From positions 16,998,256 through 17,062,255 of the forward strand of contig CM028905.1 of assembly GCA_016801885.1 (NCBI GenBank): a DNA stretch of 64,000 nucleotides, read 5' to 3'. Every line of letters begins with the position of its first letter. Positions within the stretch are counted from its first letter, which is position 1. This document shows, one piece after another, positions 21,389-34,000 of the stretch. Under the pieces are notes generated by a model. That model worked only from the letters and a program-made list of their open reading frames with translations, was not told the origin of the DNA and did not search any database. Source of the stretch: Toxotes chatareus (lineage: Eukaryota > Chordata > Actinopteri > Toxotidae). A program made the position numbers and the translations under genes.

Positions 21389-24123
21389 TTTTTAAGGGTT
21401 TGGTGTCATGTGGAGGTTGTTTTGCTGAGGCCTTGAAACATAATATTACTAGTAAATACATCAGCAGGGATTACCTGCTAAGATTTGAGACACTATTTTG
21501 GCTTATATAAATTGTTAACACATTGAAAAGTACACTGCTCCAACAGAAACAGACTTGAGAGGAAGACAAGAGATGATGAAGGGTGATGAAACACAGGGAA
21601 GGAAATCAGCAGCAGTGGAGCTGCTGGGTAGGAAAAAAAACCCAGGGGGAAACAAAAAAGAAAAACGGGATGAGAAAATAGAGGAAAAGAGAGGTGCAGA
21701 GGTGGGAGATGAGTGGAGGACGAGACAAACAAGTGGCGAAAGATTGCAGAGAGGCATTAAACAGTCAGATGCGAGTCGGCGCCTGAACAGACGTGTCATA
21801 GCTTAGTCATCTCTGGACACACAGGGGAAGGCAAACATAGTAAACATGCTTTAAAACACACACACACAGAGTACTATTTTATTTGAACTCCGTGTGTTTG
21901 TCACTGTGAAATCAGATAAAGTCACATGCATGCTGACAGCGAGATTTAGCTGAGTGCATGCGTGTGTCGCGGCATGTGAATGCATTTCAAGAGCTGACAC
22001 TTGTCTGTGTTTACTTTTTTGTTTTTGTGTGTGTCCCACAATGCAATTCTCCCACCCCATATCACCCTCCTCCAGTACCTGTTTTGAAAAGGCTTCCCTA
22101 CAGCGATGTGAACAGGGGATGTGTTGAACATGGCATTTTCTAATCCCACTCCTTCACTCAGAATAAATGTGGTATGAAAGACATTAAAAATAAAAACACA
22201 GTGAAATGTCATGGCCAACATGATGCATCATGACAGCAGTAATTTCAGCTGGTGAGCTTCTTTGTAGTCTAGTGCTCAGACTGCAGCTGCCAAATTTAAA
22301 CATGCAGACTAATGATTAAAAGATAGCGTGGGAATGGGTATGTTTTTCCCTGCTCCTCCAGACAGACCCGTAACCTTTTCACCCCCGTCTCTCGCTCATA
22401 TCTTCATGCTGTGCATTGCGGATTTCTCCGGTCGGTTAACCAGCCTGCTCAAGGCTGAATCCGTGTACTGTAAAGACTACTGTCCTGGAACTCCGTCCTA
22501 AAAGCAGTCAGTCACTGTTTGATTAGTGTGAGATCCCCAAACCTGCCTCAACTCTGGTGTGGATTATCATACACACATGAAATGCTGTTCTATTCTATGG
22601 TCACAACAGAGAGTAACATATTTTCTCAAATAGTGGCCGGGGCCTTTATTTACCCCAACTGCAGAAGGTAACAGGCCTTTCTTTTATTTTTATTTTTTTT
22701 GAAGCAGTGCCATGACAGCATGAGCACATAGCTCATTGATGGATATTTCTCTAGTTGAAGAAACAATGAACCAATCAGAGTTTTTGTTGGAAGAGTTCAT
22801 GTTAACAATAGAAATGTCCTCTTCCTACATTGCTCCTCGACCTAGTCATATGAAAGTAATATAGCAACAGCCAACACAGTGATACAGTCACAATAATGGC
22901 GGCCAGTGTGGATAAGATTCATGCAACTGAAGAGGTTGTTGTGAGTTAACTTGTCCTATGATCTGTGTTATAAGCACTGTGCACTTGGTCAACAGCACAT
23001 GTTTGCATGACAAAAGACGCCAGCATGTCATGAGAACTCGTCCTGTACCTGTAGACAAGCTTATCCTTGTCACCTTTCCTCATCTGTGCAAATATTGTAA
23101 ATGAACCTTGAATTTATAAGAGGGAAGTAGTTGACCCTTGTGTACATGTGAGGATTTTTAAAGCCGAATCCATGACATTCATAATGGTGAATTATTGTCT
23201 GGGAACCTAGTGAATTTTGAACTCATATTTTTTATGGAAACCTTGTATTCAATGTATGTTAATTGAGTGTGCGTGAGAGACAGGTTTGTGTGCATATATT
23301 GTATATTTGAGCAGAGCGTATTTGTGTGTGCACATGTATGTGTAATAATACAATTTAAGTTGGCTATGATTAAGCATTATTAGTGTCTGTGAGGAGAAAG
23401 GGCTGTCCATGTGTGTTCACTGGCAATGATTAAATACCAGAGGGTGTGTGTCTGTGTGTGCGTGTGTGTCTGTCTATTTGTGTATATGTGTGCAGCTATG
23501 ATTAAATCATGACCAGTGTGAAGGCTCCTTTATAAATGTCAGAATACATAAGAGTCAGTTTTTCCACTCGGGGGTTTTGCCTGTCTGATGGCGCATTCAT
23601 CTTCCCCAACAATGCTGTGAAGGTTGTGTGTGTGTGTGTGTGACCAAAGAAGGGAGAGGAGGAAAGAATAATTGTTGAACGCTAATGTGAATTGCAGTCT
23701 TTTAAAAATGCGCAATTTATATCAGACTGTCTCCAGTATGTTAAAAAGACAGTTCACCCAAATACTGTAGCCAATCAGAGAGGGTCCTGATCAGATCTGT
23801 AAACTAACTAAAATGACTGTCTCTGCAGGAACAACAGGAACCGTTCATAGGAAAAACCTTGATACTGCAACTGAAGCAACAGGCTCAGTAGTAAAGAAGA
23901 AGTAGCAGGGAGTTACTGTACAACAAGCACACAAAAAGATCAACTGTACAGAGTGACATATTCTTTAAGGAGGATCCTGATTCTGCTCTACTGCATTGTT
24001 AGTGGAAATCAGCCAACAGATCAGGAAAGAGGAGATACACTTAACTATCTGACTGACAACAAACTGGGGTAATACTCGTTGCCAGGCCTCAATGTTACCA
24101 CTCCACAGGAACAGAAGAAAGAA
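21389..24123. other. Gene-free stretch
   Basis: It contains a purine-rich tract at 21550-21730 and GT-rich blocks near 23440-23480 and 23620-23641. No exon or transposon end is supported. Confidence 0.5.
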
Positions 24124-24385
24124 TTATGTCCATCCATCCATTTTCTGCAGCTTATCAGGGACCCGGTTGCATGGCAACAAGCTAAGCGAGGTGGTCCAAA
24201 TGTGCCTCTCTTCAGCAACATTTTCCAGCTCCTCTTGAGGGATCCCGAGGCAATCCCAGTCCACATGAGATATGTGTAATCCCTTAAGCGTGTTTGGACT
24301 CCACCCGGGTGTCTTCAACCAGTTGGATGTGCCCAGTAAACCTCCAAAGGGAAGCATCTTGATCAGATGCTGGAACCATTTCAAC
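24124..24385 (+). repeat. Fragment of a long teleost repeat
   Basis: The unit begins CCATCCATCCATTTTCTGCA, followed by 'AACATTTTCCAGCTCCTCTT', 'GGGATCCCGAGGCAATCCCA', 'GAGATATGTGTAATCCCT', 'CAGTTGGATGTGCCCAGTAA' and 'ACCTCCAAAGGGA'. I recognise these blocks, in this order, from an abundant teleost repeat. The adjacent downstream part of the same unit is at 15825-16190. Confidence 0.65.
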
Positions 24386-24969
24386 TGTCTATGAGACTGC
24401 TATGTGGGGATACCCCCAATGCTTACCCAGTGCCCAGAGTCTGGTAAAACAACAATATGCAAGCCCAGAGCCCTTTGTGATTAAAGTGCCAGTTGGGACT
24501 GACTGCCTGTTGCCCCACTGCAATTTGATTTGCCATGTACATTTGCTTGTTGTTGGCAGAAGTTGGTATTTCTTCTGAAAAGGAGAGCAACTGCGGTCAC
24601 CATGAATGAAGTGAATTATTTTCTAATGCACAAACAGTCTGCCTTTCAAATCAGAACTAAAGATTAAATGTCTTGATGCCACCTTACTAGAGAATTTTGA
24701 AAATGCCATGCTTCTGTCTGTCCAAAGTACTTGTTGCCCCAGCACCACAACACCAGTACTTACCTCTAACGGTGAGCCCAGCCACCTTATTAAGTAAAGT
24801 CATTTCAGCTGCTTGTCATTTCAGTAATTAGATTGCAAATGATGAACAGGAGAACAGGGGCGGGGATGGTGTTGAGGGAGCAAGTGGTAGGGCGACCTCA
24901 GCAAGTCCTAGACCACTTGCTTTTAGACTGTGATCTTTCCAGTCCCTGAGGTAAAAAGGTACTAAATAT

Positions 24970-26170
24970 TTGGGTAAATACGCATTCACGGAGACATGGT
25001 TGTGTGGACTGATACCGGACTCTGCGCTGCAGCTGGCAGGCTTCCAACTCTTCAGAGCGGATCGCGACACAGGACTATCCGGCAAAACTAAAGGTGGTGG
25101 AATCTGTTTTTATATAAACAGCGGCTGGTGCAACGATGTGACAGTGATCAAACGGTACTGTTCTCCTGACCTGGAAACTTTTTTCATCAACTGCAGACCG
25201 TTCTACTCGCCCCGTGAGTTCGCTTCATTCATTCTGGTCGGTGTTTACATTCCACCGCAGGCCAACGTGCAGGAGGCCCAGCGCACGCTCGCCGACCAGA
25301 TTCTGTGCGTGGAGCGGACCAACACGGACTCCTTAGTTATTGTCCTCTGTGATTTTAACAAAGGTAACCTCAGCCACAAACTCCCCAAATACAGACAGTT
25401 TATTAAATGTCCCACCAGATCTGGATCACTGTTACACCACAGTCAGTAACGCCTATCATGCTGTCCCTCGCGCTGCACTGGGTCACTCTGACCATGCCAT
25501 GGTTCACCTGATTCCTGCATACAGGCAGAAATTAAAGCTCTGTAAACCTGTTGTGAGGACGTCAAAGCAGTGGAGCAGTGAAGCTGTGGAGGATCTTCAG
25601 GCATGCTTGGACTGTACTGATTGGGATGTTTTCAGGACTGCTACCACCAGTCTGGATGAGTACACAGAGGCTGTGACATCATACATCAGTTTTTGTGAGG
25701 ACTGCTGTATTCCAACACGCACCAGGGTGAGTTATAACAATGACAAACCCTGGTTCACAGCCAAACTCAGACAGCTGAGGTTGGAGAAGAAAAGGGCGTT
25801 CAGGAGTGGGGACAGGGACATGTTTAAAGAGGCGAAGTACAGGTTTAGCAAGGAGGTGAGAGAAGCTAAACGACTGTACTCTGAGAAGCTTCAACACCAC
25901 CTCTCAGCCAATGACACTGCCTCTGTCTGGAAAGGGCTCAGGCAGATCACCAACTTCAAGCCTAAAGCCCCCCACTCTGCCAACGACTCACACCTCACCA
26001 ACAGACTGAATGAGTTTTACTGCCGCTTTGAAAGACAATGGGACAGTCCTGACACCATCCCCATGTCACCACCTACCAGCTCCAACCCAACAGCCCCTCC
26101 TCCCCACCACAACTGCATCCCTCTCCATCCTGGAGAGAGATGTAAACAGACTCTTTAGGAGGCAGAACCC
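24970..26170 (+). pseudogene. LINE endonuclease and linker, frameshifted
   Basis: The first frame (24970-25449) encodes TETWL, GGGICFYINSGWC, CSPDLETFFINCRPFYSPRE and GVYIPPQANVQEAQ, then CDFNKGN where a GDFN motif is expected. The change from Gly to Cys touches the conserved metal-binding loop. Near 25415-25440 a small frameshift moves the reading into a second frame (25340-26158). That frame holds LDHCYTTVSN, GHSDH (the catalytic Asp-His near the end of the domain) and a long basic linker. A second frame change follows near 26090-26170. As it stands no continuous protein is made. Confidence 0.85.
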
Positions 26171-27614
26171 CATAAGGCAGCTGGTCCTGACTCCATCTCT
26201 CCATCCACCCTGAAGCACTGCGCCCGATCAACTGTCTCCGGTGTTCACTAACATCTTCAACTCCTCACTGGAGACATGTCACGTGCCAGTCTGCTTCAAG
26301 ACCTCCACCATCATCCCCATCCCCAAGAAACCAAGGATCACAGGACTTAATGACTACAGACCCGTCGCCCTGACCTCTGTAGTCATGAAGACTTTTGAGC
26401 GCCTCGTCCTGACCCACCTCAAGGCCATCACTGACCCACTCCTGGATCCCCTGCAGTTCGCCTACAGAGCCAACAGGTCTGTGGACGATGCAGTAAACCT
26501 GGCCCTCCACTTCATCCTCCAGCACCTGGACTCTGCAGGAACCTATGCCAGGATCCTGTTTGTGGACTTCAGTTCCGCTTTCAACACCATCATTCCGGCT
26601 CTGCTGCAGGACAAGCTCTCCCAGCTGAACGTGCCTGACTCCACCTGCAGGTGGATCACAGACTTCTTGTCAGACAGGAGGCAGCATGTGAAGCTGGGAA
26701 AGCACATTTCTGATTCCCGGACCATCAACACCGGTTCCCCTCAAGGCTGCGTTCTTTCTCCTTTACTCTTCTCCCTGTACACCAACAGCTGTACCTCCAG
26801 CCACCAGTCTGTCAAGCTGCTGAAGTTTGCAGACAACACCACCCTCATTGGTCTCATCTCTGACGGGGATGAGTCTGCATACAGGTGGGAGATTGACCAA
26901 CTGGTGTCCTGGTGCTCCAAAAACAACCTGGAGCTGAACACAGCGAAGACAGTGGAGATGGTGGTAGATTTTAGGAAGAACCCAGCCCCTCCTGCCCCCA
27001 TCCTCCTGAGTGACTCCTCAGTCAACAGGGTGGAGTCCTTCACCTTCCTGGGAACCCTCATCACCCAGGACCTCAAATGGGAGCTGAACATCAGCTCCCT
27101 CACCAAAAAAGCCCACCAGAGGATGTACTTCCTCCGGCAGCTGAAGAAGTTCAACCTGCCGAGGTCAATGATGGTGCACTTCTACACCTCCATCATCGAG
27201 TCCATCCTCACCTCCTCCATCACCATCTGGTACGCTGCTGCCACTGCCAAGGACAAAGGAAGGCTGCAGCGTATCATCCACTCTGCTGAGAAGGTGATTG
27301 GCTGCAATCTGCCATCTCTCCAGGACCTGTACGCCTCCAGGACCCTGAGGCGTGCAGGTAAGATTGCAGCTGATTCCTCCCACCCTGGTCACAAACTCTT
27401 TGAGACACTTCCCTCCGGCAGGAGGCTGCGGTCCATCAAGACCAAAACCTCACGTCACAGGAACAGTTTCTTTCCCTCTGCCGCCACCCTCATCAACACA
27501 GCTCCCCACCCCCTTCCCCCCCAAACAGCACAGACCCTCATTTCCCCAAACAGACTATGTTACATTAACATAATTCAGCTCTGTACTGTATGCGTTATAT
27601 TAACGCTCCTATAA
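26165..27614 (+). pseudogene. LINE reverse transcriptase, catalytic motif damaged
   Basis: After a KAAGPDS block at about 26170 and another one-base shift near 26226, a 457-codon frame at 26241-27614 covers most of the reverse transcriptase. Visible motifs are PIPKKPRITGLNDYRPVALT, FAYRANRSVDDAV, FVDFSSAFNTIIP, GSPQGCVLSPLLFSLYTN, then FADN, FLGTLI, and the C-terminal HSAEKVIGCNLPSL and SSHPGHKLFETLPSGRR. The active-site box is FADD in this family. Here it reads FADN (codon AAC at about 26835), so one of the two metal-binding aspartates is lost. The copy is otherwise well preserved, which implies fairly recent insertion. Confidence 0.88.
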
Positions 27615-27815
27615 GGCATTATTACCTCTGCACTACATCCACTTTGCAACATTGCACATTATATTGTTATTATTTGTACAGACTTTCTTCCACTTAGTAC
27701 TTTCCTCTTTCTCTTATTTTAGTATTAAAACTTTCTTTTCTTGTTCAAACTTGCACCAACAACACCACGGCAAATTCCTTGTATGTGTAACATACCTGGC
27801 AATAAAGTTTTCTGA

Positions 27816-29234
27816 TTCTGGGTTTTCAATTAGTTTCTTTTTTCTTCTATTTCAGTTGTTTCTTTTTTTCTGTTTTGCCTCATAAAAATGTAAAATAGCA
27901 GCCTCCAGCTTTGCTTTTCTTTGGATAAAGGAGTGATTAATGAGAGACTGCAGCCACCTTTTAATCTCAGAGTTGTAAAAAAAAAGTAATAATAAAAAAT
28001 AGCAGCACAGGCGCAGGGCTTATTATTAGGGTTTAGATTCAGACATGCTCGCCCATGTCTGTCAGTCTAAAACTAAGGATAACATGCTTTTTGCTCAGCG
28101 TACTAATGAAGGAAAGATGTCGTGAGTAGGTAAAACTTTGTGGTAATGTGAAAGAAGGCAATTAGCAGGAGGTTAAAAGGTGTCCATGTGACATTTTGAG
28201 ATATTTCACATTTCTACGTTGTTGTTCCTTTGTTTTCTTATTGTTTACTTATTTTTTTTTAAATCTCTGTTTTCTTACATTTTTTGTGAATAGCTCGTGA
28301 CTGTCTGTAAGTATTCTTTTGGAATTCCTGCACCTTTATTCAAATGTATTCTTAATGCACACAGAGGAAGAAATCAAAAAGAAAAGGAAAACAAAATCAG
28401 TAACCTAAAGCTGACTTGTAGGCTTTGCAAATTGGCTTGTTTTAATGATTCACTTCATCCTAATTCATGAAACAATCACAAGGCGGTCACTTTTTTTTTC
28501 TCTCTCAGCTCTGGAGTAATTAATGAAAGGTCTCGACTGCTGATTAAGTTTAACTGAAGCGTAGTAAAAAGGGAGGACAGGCACCGAGCTCTGAGCTGCT
28601 TATTTCCATTAAAACTAAATCTAAAAACACTGTTCTCCCTGCATTAAACTTATTGTCAAATCAACCGTTCTACTGTGTCACGGCCTAGACTTACACATAC
28701 ACACACACACATGGATATATACTAAGGAATAAACCTACACATGTAAAGATGGGAACACACACAGGTAGACACACACACACAGTCCATCCCACCCATGCAC
28801 CATCAGACATAGATTAAGATTTGGACTGAAGTTGATAAATACGTTGGGCCATTTTAAATTATTCCTTTTACTGAATGACTAACCAGGTTGCTAATTTGGT
28901 GTGACATAATTAATTACAGCCAATTAGGTAAACAGATGGGACAGAGAGTGTGCGGAGATGAAATGAGTTCAAGGATCATTAACTTGCGTGGGTGGGTGGA
29001 TCAGGCTTCACCATAGGGCTACCCAAGTGAAGAGGCTTGGTGTGATATGAGGGAGAGAAAAGAGAGATGTAAACAGATAAAGACAGAGACAAAGATTAGG
29101 TTGTGCTGACACTAAGCAGCTGAAATTGGCTTTTAAGTAATAATCTGCTACATTTGATAAATATTACTGTCTGTGCTTCTGTTCTCTGTTGGGGGAGAGA
29201 AAGAATCTCTCCATCAACCTGTAACCAGTTATAT
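27816..29234. other. Gene-free stretch
   Basis: Unique-looking AT-rich sequence with short (CA)n near 28700-28790. Blocks rich in TAATTAAT near 27930, 28515 and 28910 could be homeodomain sites, but this is not shown. Confidence 0.45.
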
Positions 29235-29692
29235 GTTGCTGCTGTTCAACTGGCATGGGGCACTTGAAAAAAACTGGCATGTCACAGTTGTACATACCAC
29301 TCTCTACTGGCTTGTAATGTTGTTGTGGTAAGCCAAATACAAAGCACATCACTGCTGTTCCACTGACTGATCCTTGAACACAGCATTATAGTAATATAGC
29401 TAGCTTTAGTGGTCAGCCTTTGTCTAAGTCTCCTCTTGCTGTTAGCTGTATGGCTAGCTTCACTAACTTTAATAGAAGCCAGAGAAATATACTGTTCATC
29501 ACATCAGTGACAGTTGCCTACAGTAAGTGGTTATCTTCCACTACAATGTTATTATGCAGCACTGCAGCAGACCCCAGTCAGCAGCTGCATATGCCAATAA
29601 AGAGTTGTCATAAACTGGTGGAGAGTGGGATGTGAAACAGTAGTGCAAAACTGTTTTCATGTGCCATATGCCAGCTGAACAGCAGAAGCACA
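29235..29692. repeat. Long imperfect inverted repeat (foldback element)
   Basis: The left arm (about 29235-29320) has CTGCTGTTCAACTGGCATGG. The right arm (about 29605-29692) reads, reverse-complemented, CTGCTGTTCAGCTGGCATAT. Pairing continues inward through GGCAC, TGAAAA, CAC and CCACTCTC for about 85 bp per arm, at perhaps 70% identity. This looks like a decayed MITE or foldback transposon. No target duplication was found. Confidence 0.5.
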
Positions 29693-30261
29693 GCGTTCGT
29701 CAAAGTGGCTCTAAGAACCATGAAGAATTAGCATATGACACCAAAACAAGAATGGCACACTATCATTGTGCAGGTGGACAGTTGTATCTACCCCTGAAAC
29801 AGGAGTGGTACGCCATTAGAGTCAGACACAGTGCTGCATTTTGAGTGTTATTTTTTCTTGGTATACTGGGTGGGGACCTCTAAATGTATGAAGTATTTCA
29901 GGTTTTCCAGTATTTGTGCGTATTTTTACAGTAAATTAACAAACTCTACCAACTCCTTTATTGTGACATGACAGCATTGCAAATTTTGGCATTCTTTGGG
30001 ATACGGACTGCAGTTTGGTGCAGCAGGTGGTGGTTCTGTACAAATGCTGGTAGCAGCAGCAGCCGAGTATACAGGTTTGTACGTGTTTGTAGTAGTGAGC
30101 AGTCTCAGAAGTGATCGCACACAGCTACAGTAAGCCCTGAGGGGAAAACATATCTGTCGCCACCTGCACTGCTTACAGCAGCTAAACTGTAACACAATAC
30201 TAAAGTGAGTTTTTAACACTATTTAAAGTTGTAATACTTGCATTTATGGATTGCTGGTGCC

Positions 30262-30835
30262 TGCTCTGTGTTCCCCTCCCTTGCGTTTCTTGTTTGTCCC
30301 CATTTTGTGTTTCTGCCCTGTCGTGTGTGTGTGCTCTGGCCTGGGCGTGGTGACCTAGATTCTCTTCCCGCCAATTCCCCCGCACGCCCGTTACCCACGT
30401 CATCATCAACCCACCTCCAAAGCTGCTGGATATAAGACCCGGTTCTTCACTCCATTCTCTGCCAGTTCGTCAGTTCACCCTCAGTGGTATTCACTTTTGG
30501 CCGGCACTCTCTGTGCTTCTCAGTGTTTTCTCTTCGAGCTTGTCTTCTTTTATTATTGTTTTTACCTGTGCCACGGTTTCCCCTGCACCCACCACCATTT
30601 TCCAGCCAGTCCTCGCCAGTTTTCCTGTTCCCTAGAGGATTAGTCCCACAGCTCACTGGCTGTCCAGCCCCACAATCTCTTCTCAGCCTGTATCCTCTTT
30701 CGCCAGCCTTTCTGCCCCTGCCTGTCCATGCCCACATGCTGAACCATAAAGGTCTTTATTCACCATATTCTGTCCCTAATAAAAGACTGTTTTACGTTTA
30801 CAACTGAGTTCAGACTTAAAGTGTGGTTCCCATCA
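30262..30835 (+). repeat. LTR-like dispersed repeat, copy B
   Basis: Homologous in order to 1060-1365 but longer. It includes a TATA-like GGATATAAGACC at about 30429 shortly followed by CACTCCATTCTC, then a long C/T-rich region and CCCTAATAAAAGACTG near 30775-30790 as the poly(A) signal. Promoter plus poly(A) signal in one roughly 570-bp unit fits a solo LTR. The boundaries are approximate. Confidence 0.55.
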
Positions 30836-30989
30836 AACTTACTTGTTCATCTTGTGCACTAGCGTACAGTAAAAACACATCATAATCATCTGTGGCCTCT
30901 GTCAGTAAGAATCAGAGTATGTCAGTATGACAGGAACTCACTTACTGTATGGATATATAAAGGTGCTGACCTGACCATCAGGAGCACTT

Positions 30990-31080
30990 TGTACACAAGT
31001 GTCTTGCCCAAAGAGGTAATTAGATAAACCGCTCTGCCTCCTGAGTCACAGGTCTACTTCATAACCATCACTGGCATGCT
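30990..31080 (+). repeat. Small teleost repeat fragment
   Basis: 'CACTTTGTACACAAGTGTCT' and 'CTTGCCCAAAGAGG', followed by 'GAGTCACAGGTCTACTTCAT', resemble the end of a dispersed repeat of fish. The fragment is short and diverged. Confidence 0.35.
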
Positions 31081-31084
31081 GTAT

Positions 31085-34000
31085 GATTTGGTATATGCCA
31101 GCACAAAGGGATATATGAGTGTGCAACATGAGTGACATACCTCTGTACCTTGAGTGACATAAGCCAGAAGAATAGTATGGGCATACAAAAAAAAAAAAAA
31201 CATCACTGACGTACCACTCAGACTGTACATATGCTGTGAGTTATAAAAAAAACCCCATCAAAGACAGAAAAATCAAAGAAATGATTGAACAGTATTGATT
31301 CCTGGACAGAGCAGTTGGAAAATAGCACATTCTACCATAAGAAATTGCAAATTGGCAATTTAATTGCACATCCACCACCCCCAAGCCTAAAGCTTCCTTC
31401 TGTTGCTTAGAACCTAGTAAACATAATATTATTGTTTTTTTTTTTCTTGTTTGCTGCTTAGTACAGTTTTCTACAGTTACAGACACATTTCAGCAAAAGA
31501 ACAGGAGAATCCCTGTAACCTTTGACACTTTTTAAAACACTTAAATGCTGTCTGTCCACATGCTCACACAGCTTCTCTGTGTCGCTAACATGATTAGCTG
31601 TTTACATTTTTCTGTCACAGCCAATATAAGGAAAAGTAGTTGCATATAACAAGTAAGGTGGATGGCTATTTGCACAGGAGTTTACAACCCTTCTTAGAAA
31701 AGGCAGCTTCATTTTGTAGTTTTTTTTTTTTCCTCCTTTATTACTGATGACAATAATAAATCCAGACAAACCAATGACTAAAACATCATGCATCCTTCTT
31801 CTCCAAAAATCTGGCCTGGCACTTCTCTTATCCCGCTGCTGCTCCACATGCTGACTGAAACTATGAATGACTCCAATGCAACAGAGAGTCCATGTTACCA
31901 GGCTGATGCATAATCAATAGGACAAGCACTCTGCAAATAGGGTTTTAACTTTTATTGAGCTTGCTGACGAATGAGCGCCCCGCTCTGTGCACATGCACTG
32001 CTTGGCTCTCTCAGACATTACAGCTTTTTGTCTGAGGTTCAGGCACTTTTTTAGTGCTGACTTCTGCTCGCTGGGATGGAAACGGCGGGTAAGAGAGAGT
32101 TGCAGGTCCCAGTCGATACACGACAGAGGTCTTAAAACAGAGAAATCAATCTGCTTTGCCACTAAAACTGAACAGGCGTCCTCAAGGAGAAATGAAGGAT
32201 GCTGATTAAAAAAGTAGCCCAGAATAGTGTTGTGCCATTGTTGAAAACGCAGCATCCATCATTTTGTTGCTCTGATCTCGCTTCATTTCATTTAGACATA
32301 AAAAAAGGCCTCATGGAAACTGCCGATTGTCACATTTGAGAAATAACAGGCTGCAGGATGATGCAATTGTTAAAACAACAGCCACAATAGTTTCACCTAT
32401 ATTACCACTGCAGGATTCTGACATTTAACATGAGCATTTAGCAAAATCCAGGCTCAATGAACCATGGACCAAAAGCTGAATCCTGATAATCCAGGCTATG
32501 GCCTATAGACACTGATGATTGGTGATGATAGTTCATACAGAGAAGACACAAGTTAATTTTGGCACCTGATTTTGATTTAGTGTTAGTCTGATGATTGATT
32601 TTAAAAAATCAGTTTCAGTTTCTCATTTTTAATAAATTTAAAAAACTATTTTCACCTTTTCATTATGGGGCTCTGAGTGTAGATTACGGTGGGAAGCAAT
32701 GAATTAAAATGATTTTAGCATAAGGCTGCAACATGACCAAAAAAATAAGAAAATACAAGGACAATAATCAAACAGGATTGTCAACAACACTGAATACGGT
32801 ACAGTGTGAGTATAACCATTTTGAACCATTTTAATGGTAGTTCCCATACCACCCCAAAGCTCTTTGTTGTTCTGAGATGTTGCATCATACATTACCTCAG
32901 GAATATCCATCAAAGCAGTTAATGCCAGTAAGTTAAACTAACACTGTGCTCTGGGAGCCAGAATAACTCTCACATATAGAAACTTTAACCATAATTTAAA
33001 TAGTTGTGGAATTTAACAAATAGTTGCATTACAAAAAAATTAAATAAAAATAAATAAAATAAAATAAAATCAACCTGCCCACATCTCATGCTTTCATACT
33101 AATTTAAAAGTTTGCTAGGAGAACTTTTATGGGATTTAATGATCCCATTTTCTTGTTCTTTTTTTTTTTTTCTCATTAATATTGCTTCTTAAAAACAGTA
33201 TCTGTGCCCTCGTTATTTTTAATATAAATACTTAATATGGAGATCATGGAAACACCATGGAGATCAGCTTAAGCGTTTGCTACACAGACCTTCCAAGTTA
33301 TAAGCTTTCAGCATCTGCCTCATTACAGTTTGGATGGACTTCACAGGGTCTGGATGGAGGAGGGCTGGCAGTGTTAGTATTTTATGAATTTCACTTATTC
33401 TGTAGTCACATCCTTAGATATCAGCCGTTTGAATGTAAACATTCTTCTAAATTTCATGTTCAGGCTGCATATGATTTGCATTCGATCAGTTCATTTGAAC
33501 ACAAATTTGAGTCCATGTCCCAACTGAGATGTCAAGAGCTTCATCGGTTGCACGTGCAATCCCACTGTGCTCGTTTCAATTAGCCAAAAAATCAGATGGA
33601 GCCCTTTACACTTAGAAGCTGCCACTTCAACTATAATTACAAATGGGAGACTTTAGTGAGGCTTGTGTTTACAAATTAATTGGCAAGATCCGCTGTAAAA
33701 ACTCACAAGAAATCCCCCCCTAAAAAAAAAAATAAAAAAGCTAAATTGTTGGTATATGTTTTCTGTCTGAATCATAATACCAGTGGTTCACAGCCTGTGC
33801 TTCCACAGCTAAATGGGTAGCAGTATAATTGCAGACTTATAGTGTTTTTTTTTTAAGGATGTGAAATCCATTTGAAAATGTGTAGACCGTGCTGTATATA
33901 CACATGATACAGCTAATTAGAGAGGAGCTCGAGCATTAAAGCCAGTGAGGAGGTAATAAACCTCCATGCTAAAGATGGGAATTATAATATGGCTTTTGCA

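Larger units (their letters stand above)
24970..27815 (+). mobile_element. 5'-truncated LINE (non-LTR retrotransposon)
   Basis: One element on the plus strand carries an apurinic/apyrimidinic endonuclease followed by a reverse transcriptase. It starts abruptly inside the endonuclease, so the N-terminal Asn motif is missing. It ends in an untranslated tail with CAATAAAGTTTTCTGATTCTG at about 27795-27815. A 5'-truncated copy with a short 3' tail is the normal product of incomplete target-primed reverse transcription. The jockey superfamily (CR1/L2/Rex1 group) is inferred from domain order and motifs; the exact clade is not settled. Diverged relatives in the window lie at 11.3-12.5 kb and 56.7-60 kb. 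Confidence 0.9.

Noticed and set aside
31914..32255. 113-codon minus-strand open frame
   Set aside because: No domain, codon bias or splice pattern. It lies in unique sequence where frames of this length are expected by chance.
33257..33583. 108-codon plus-strand frame
   Set aside because: No homology recognised, and it overlaps a block that looks like non-coding regulatory sequence.
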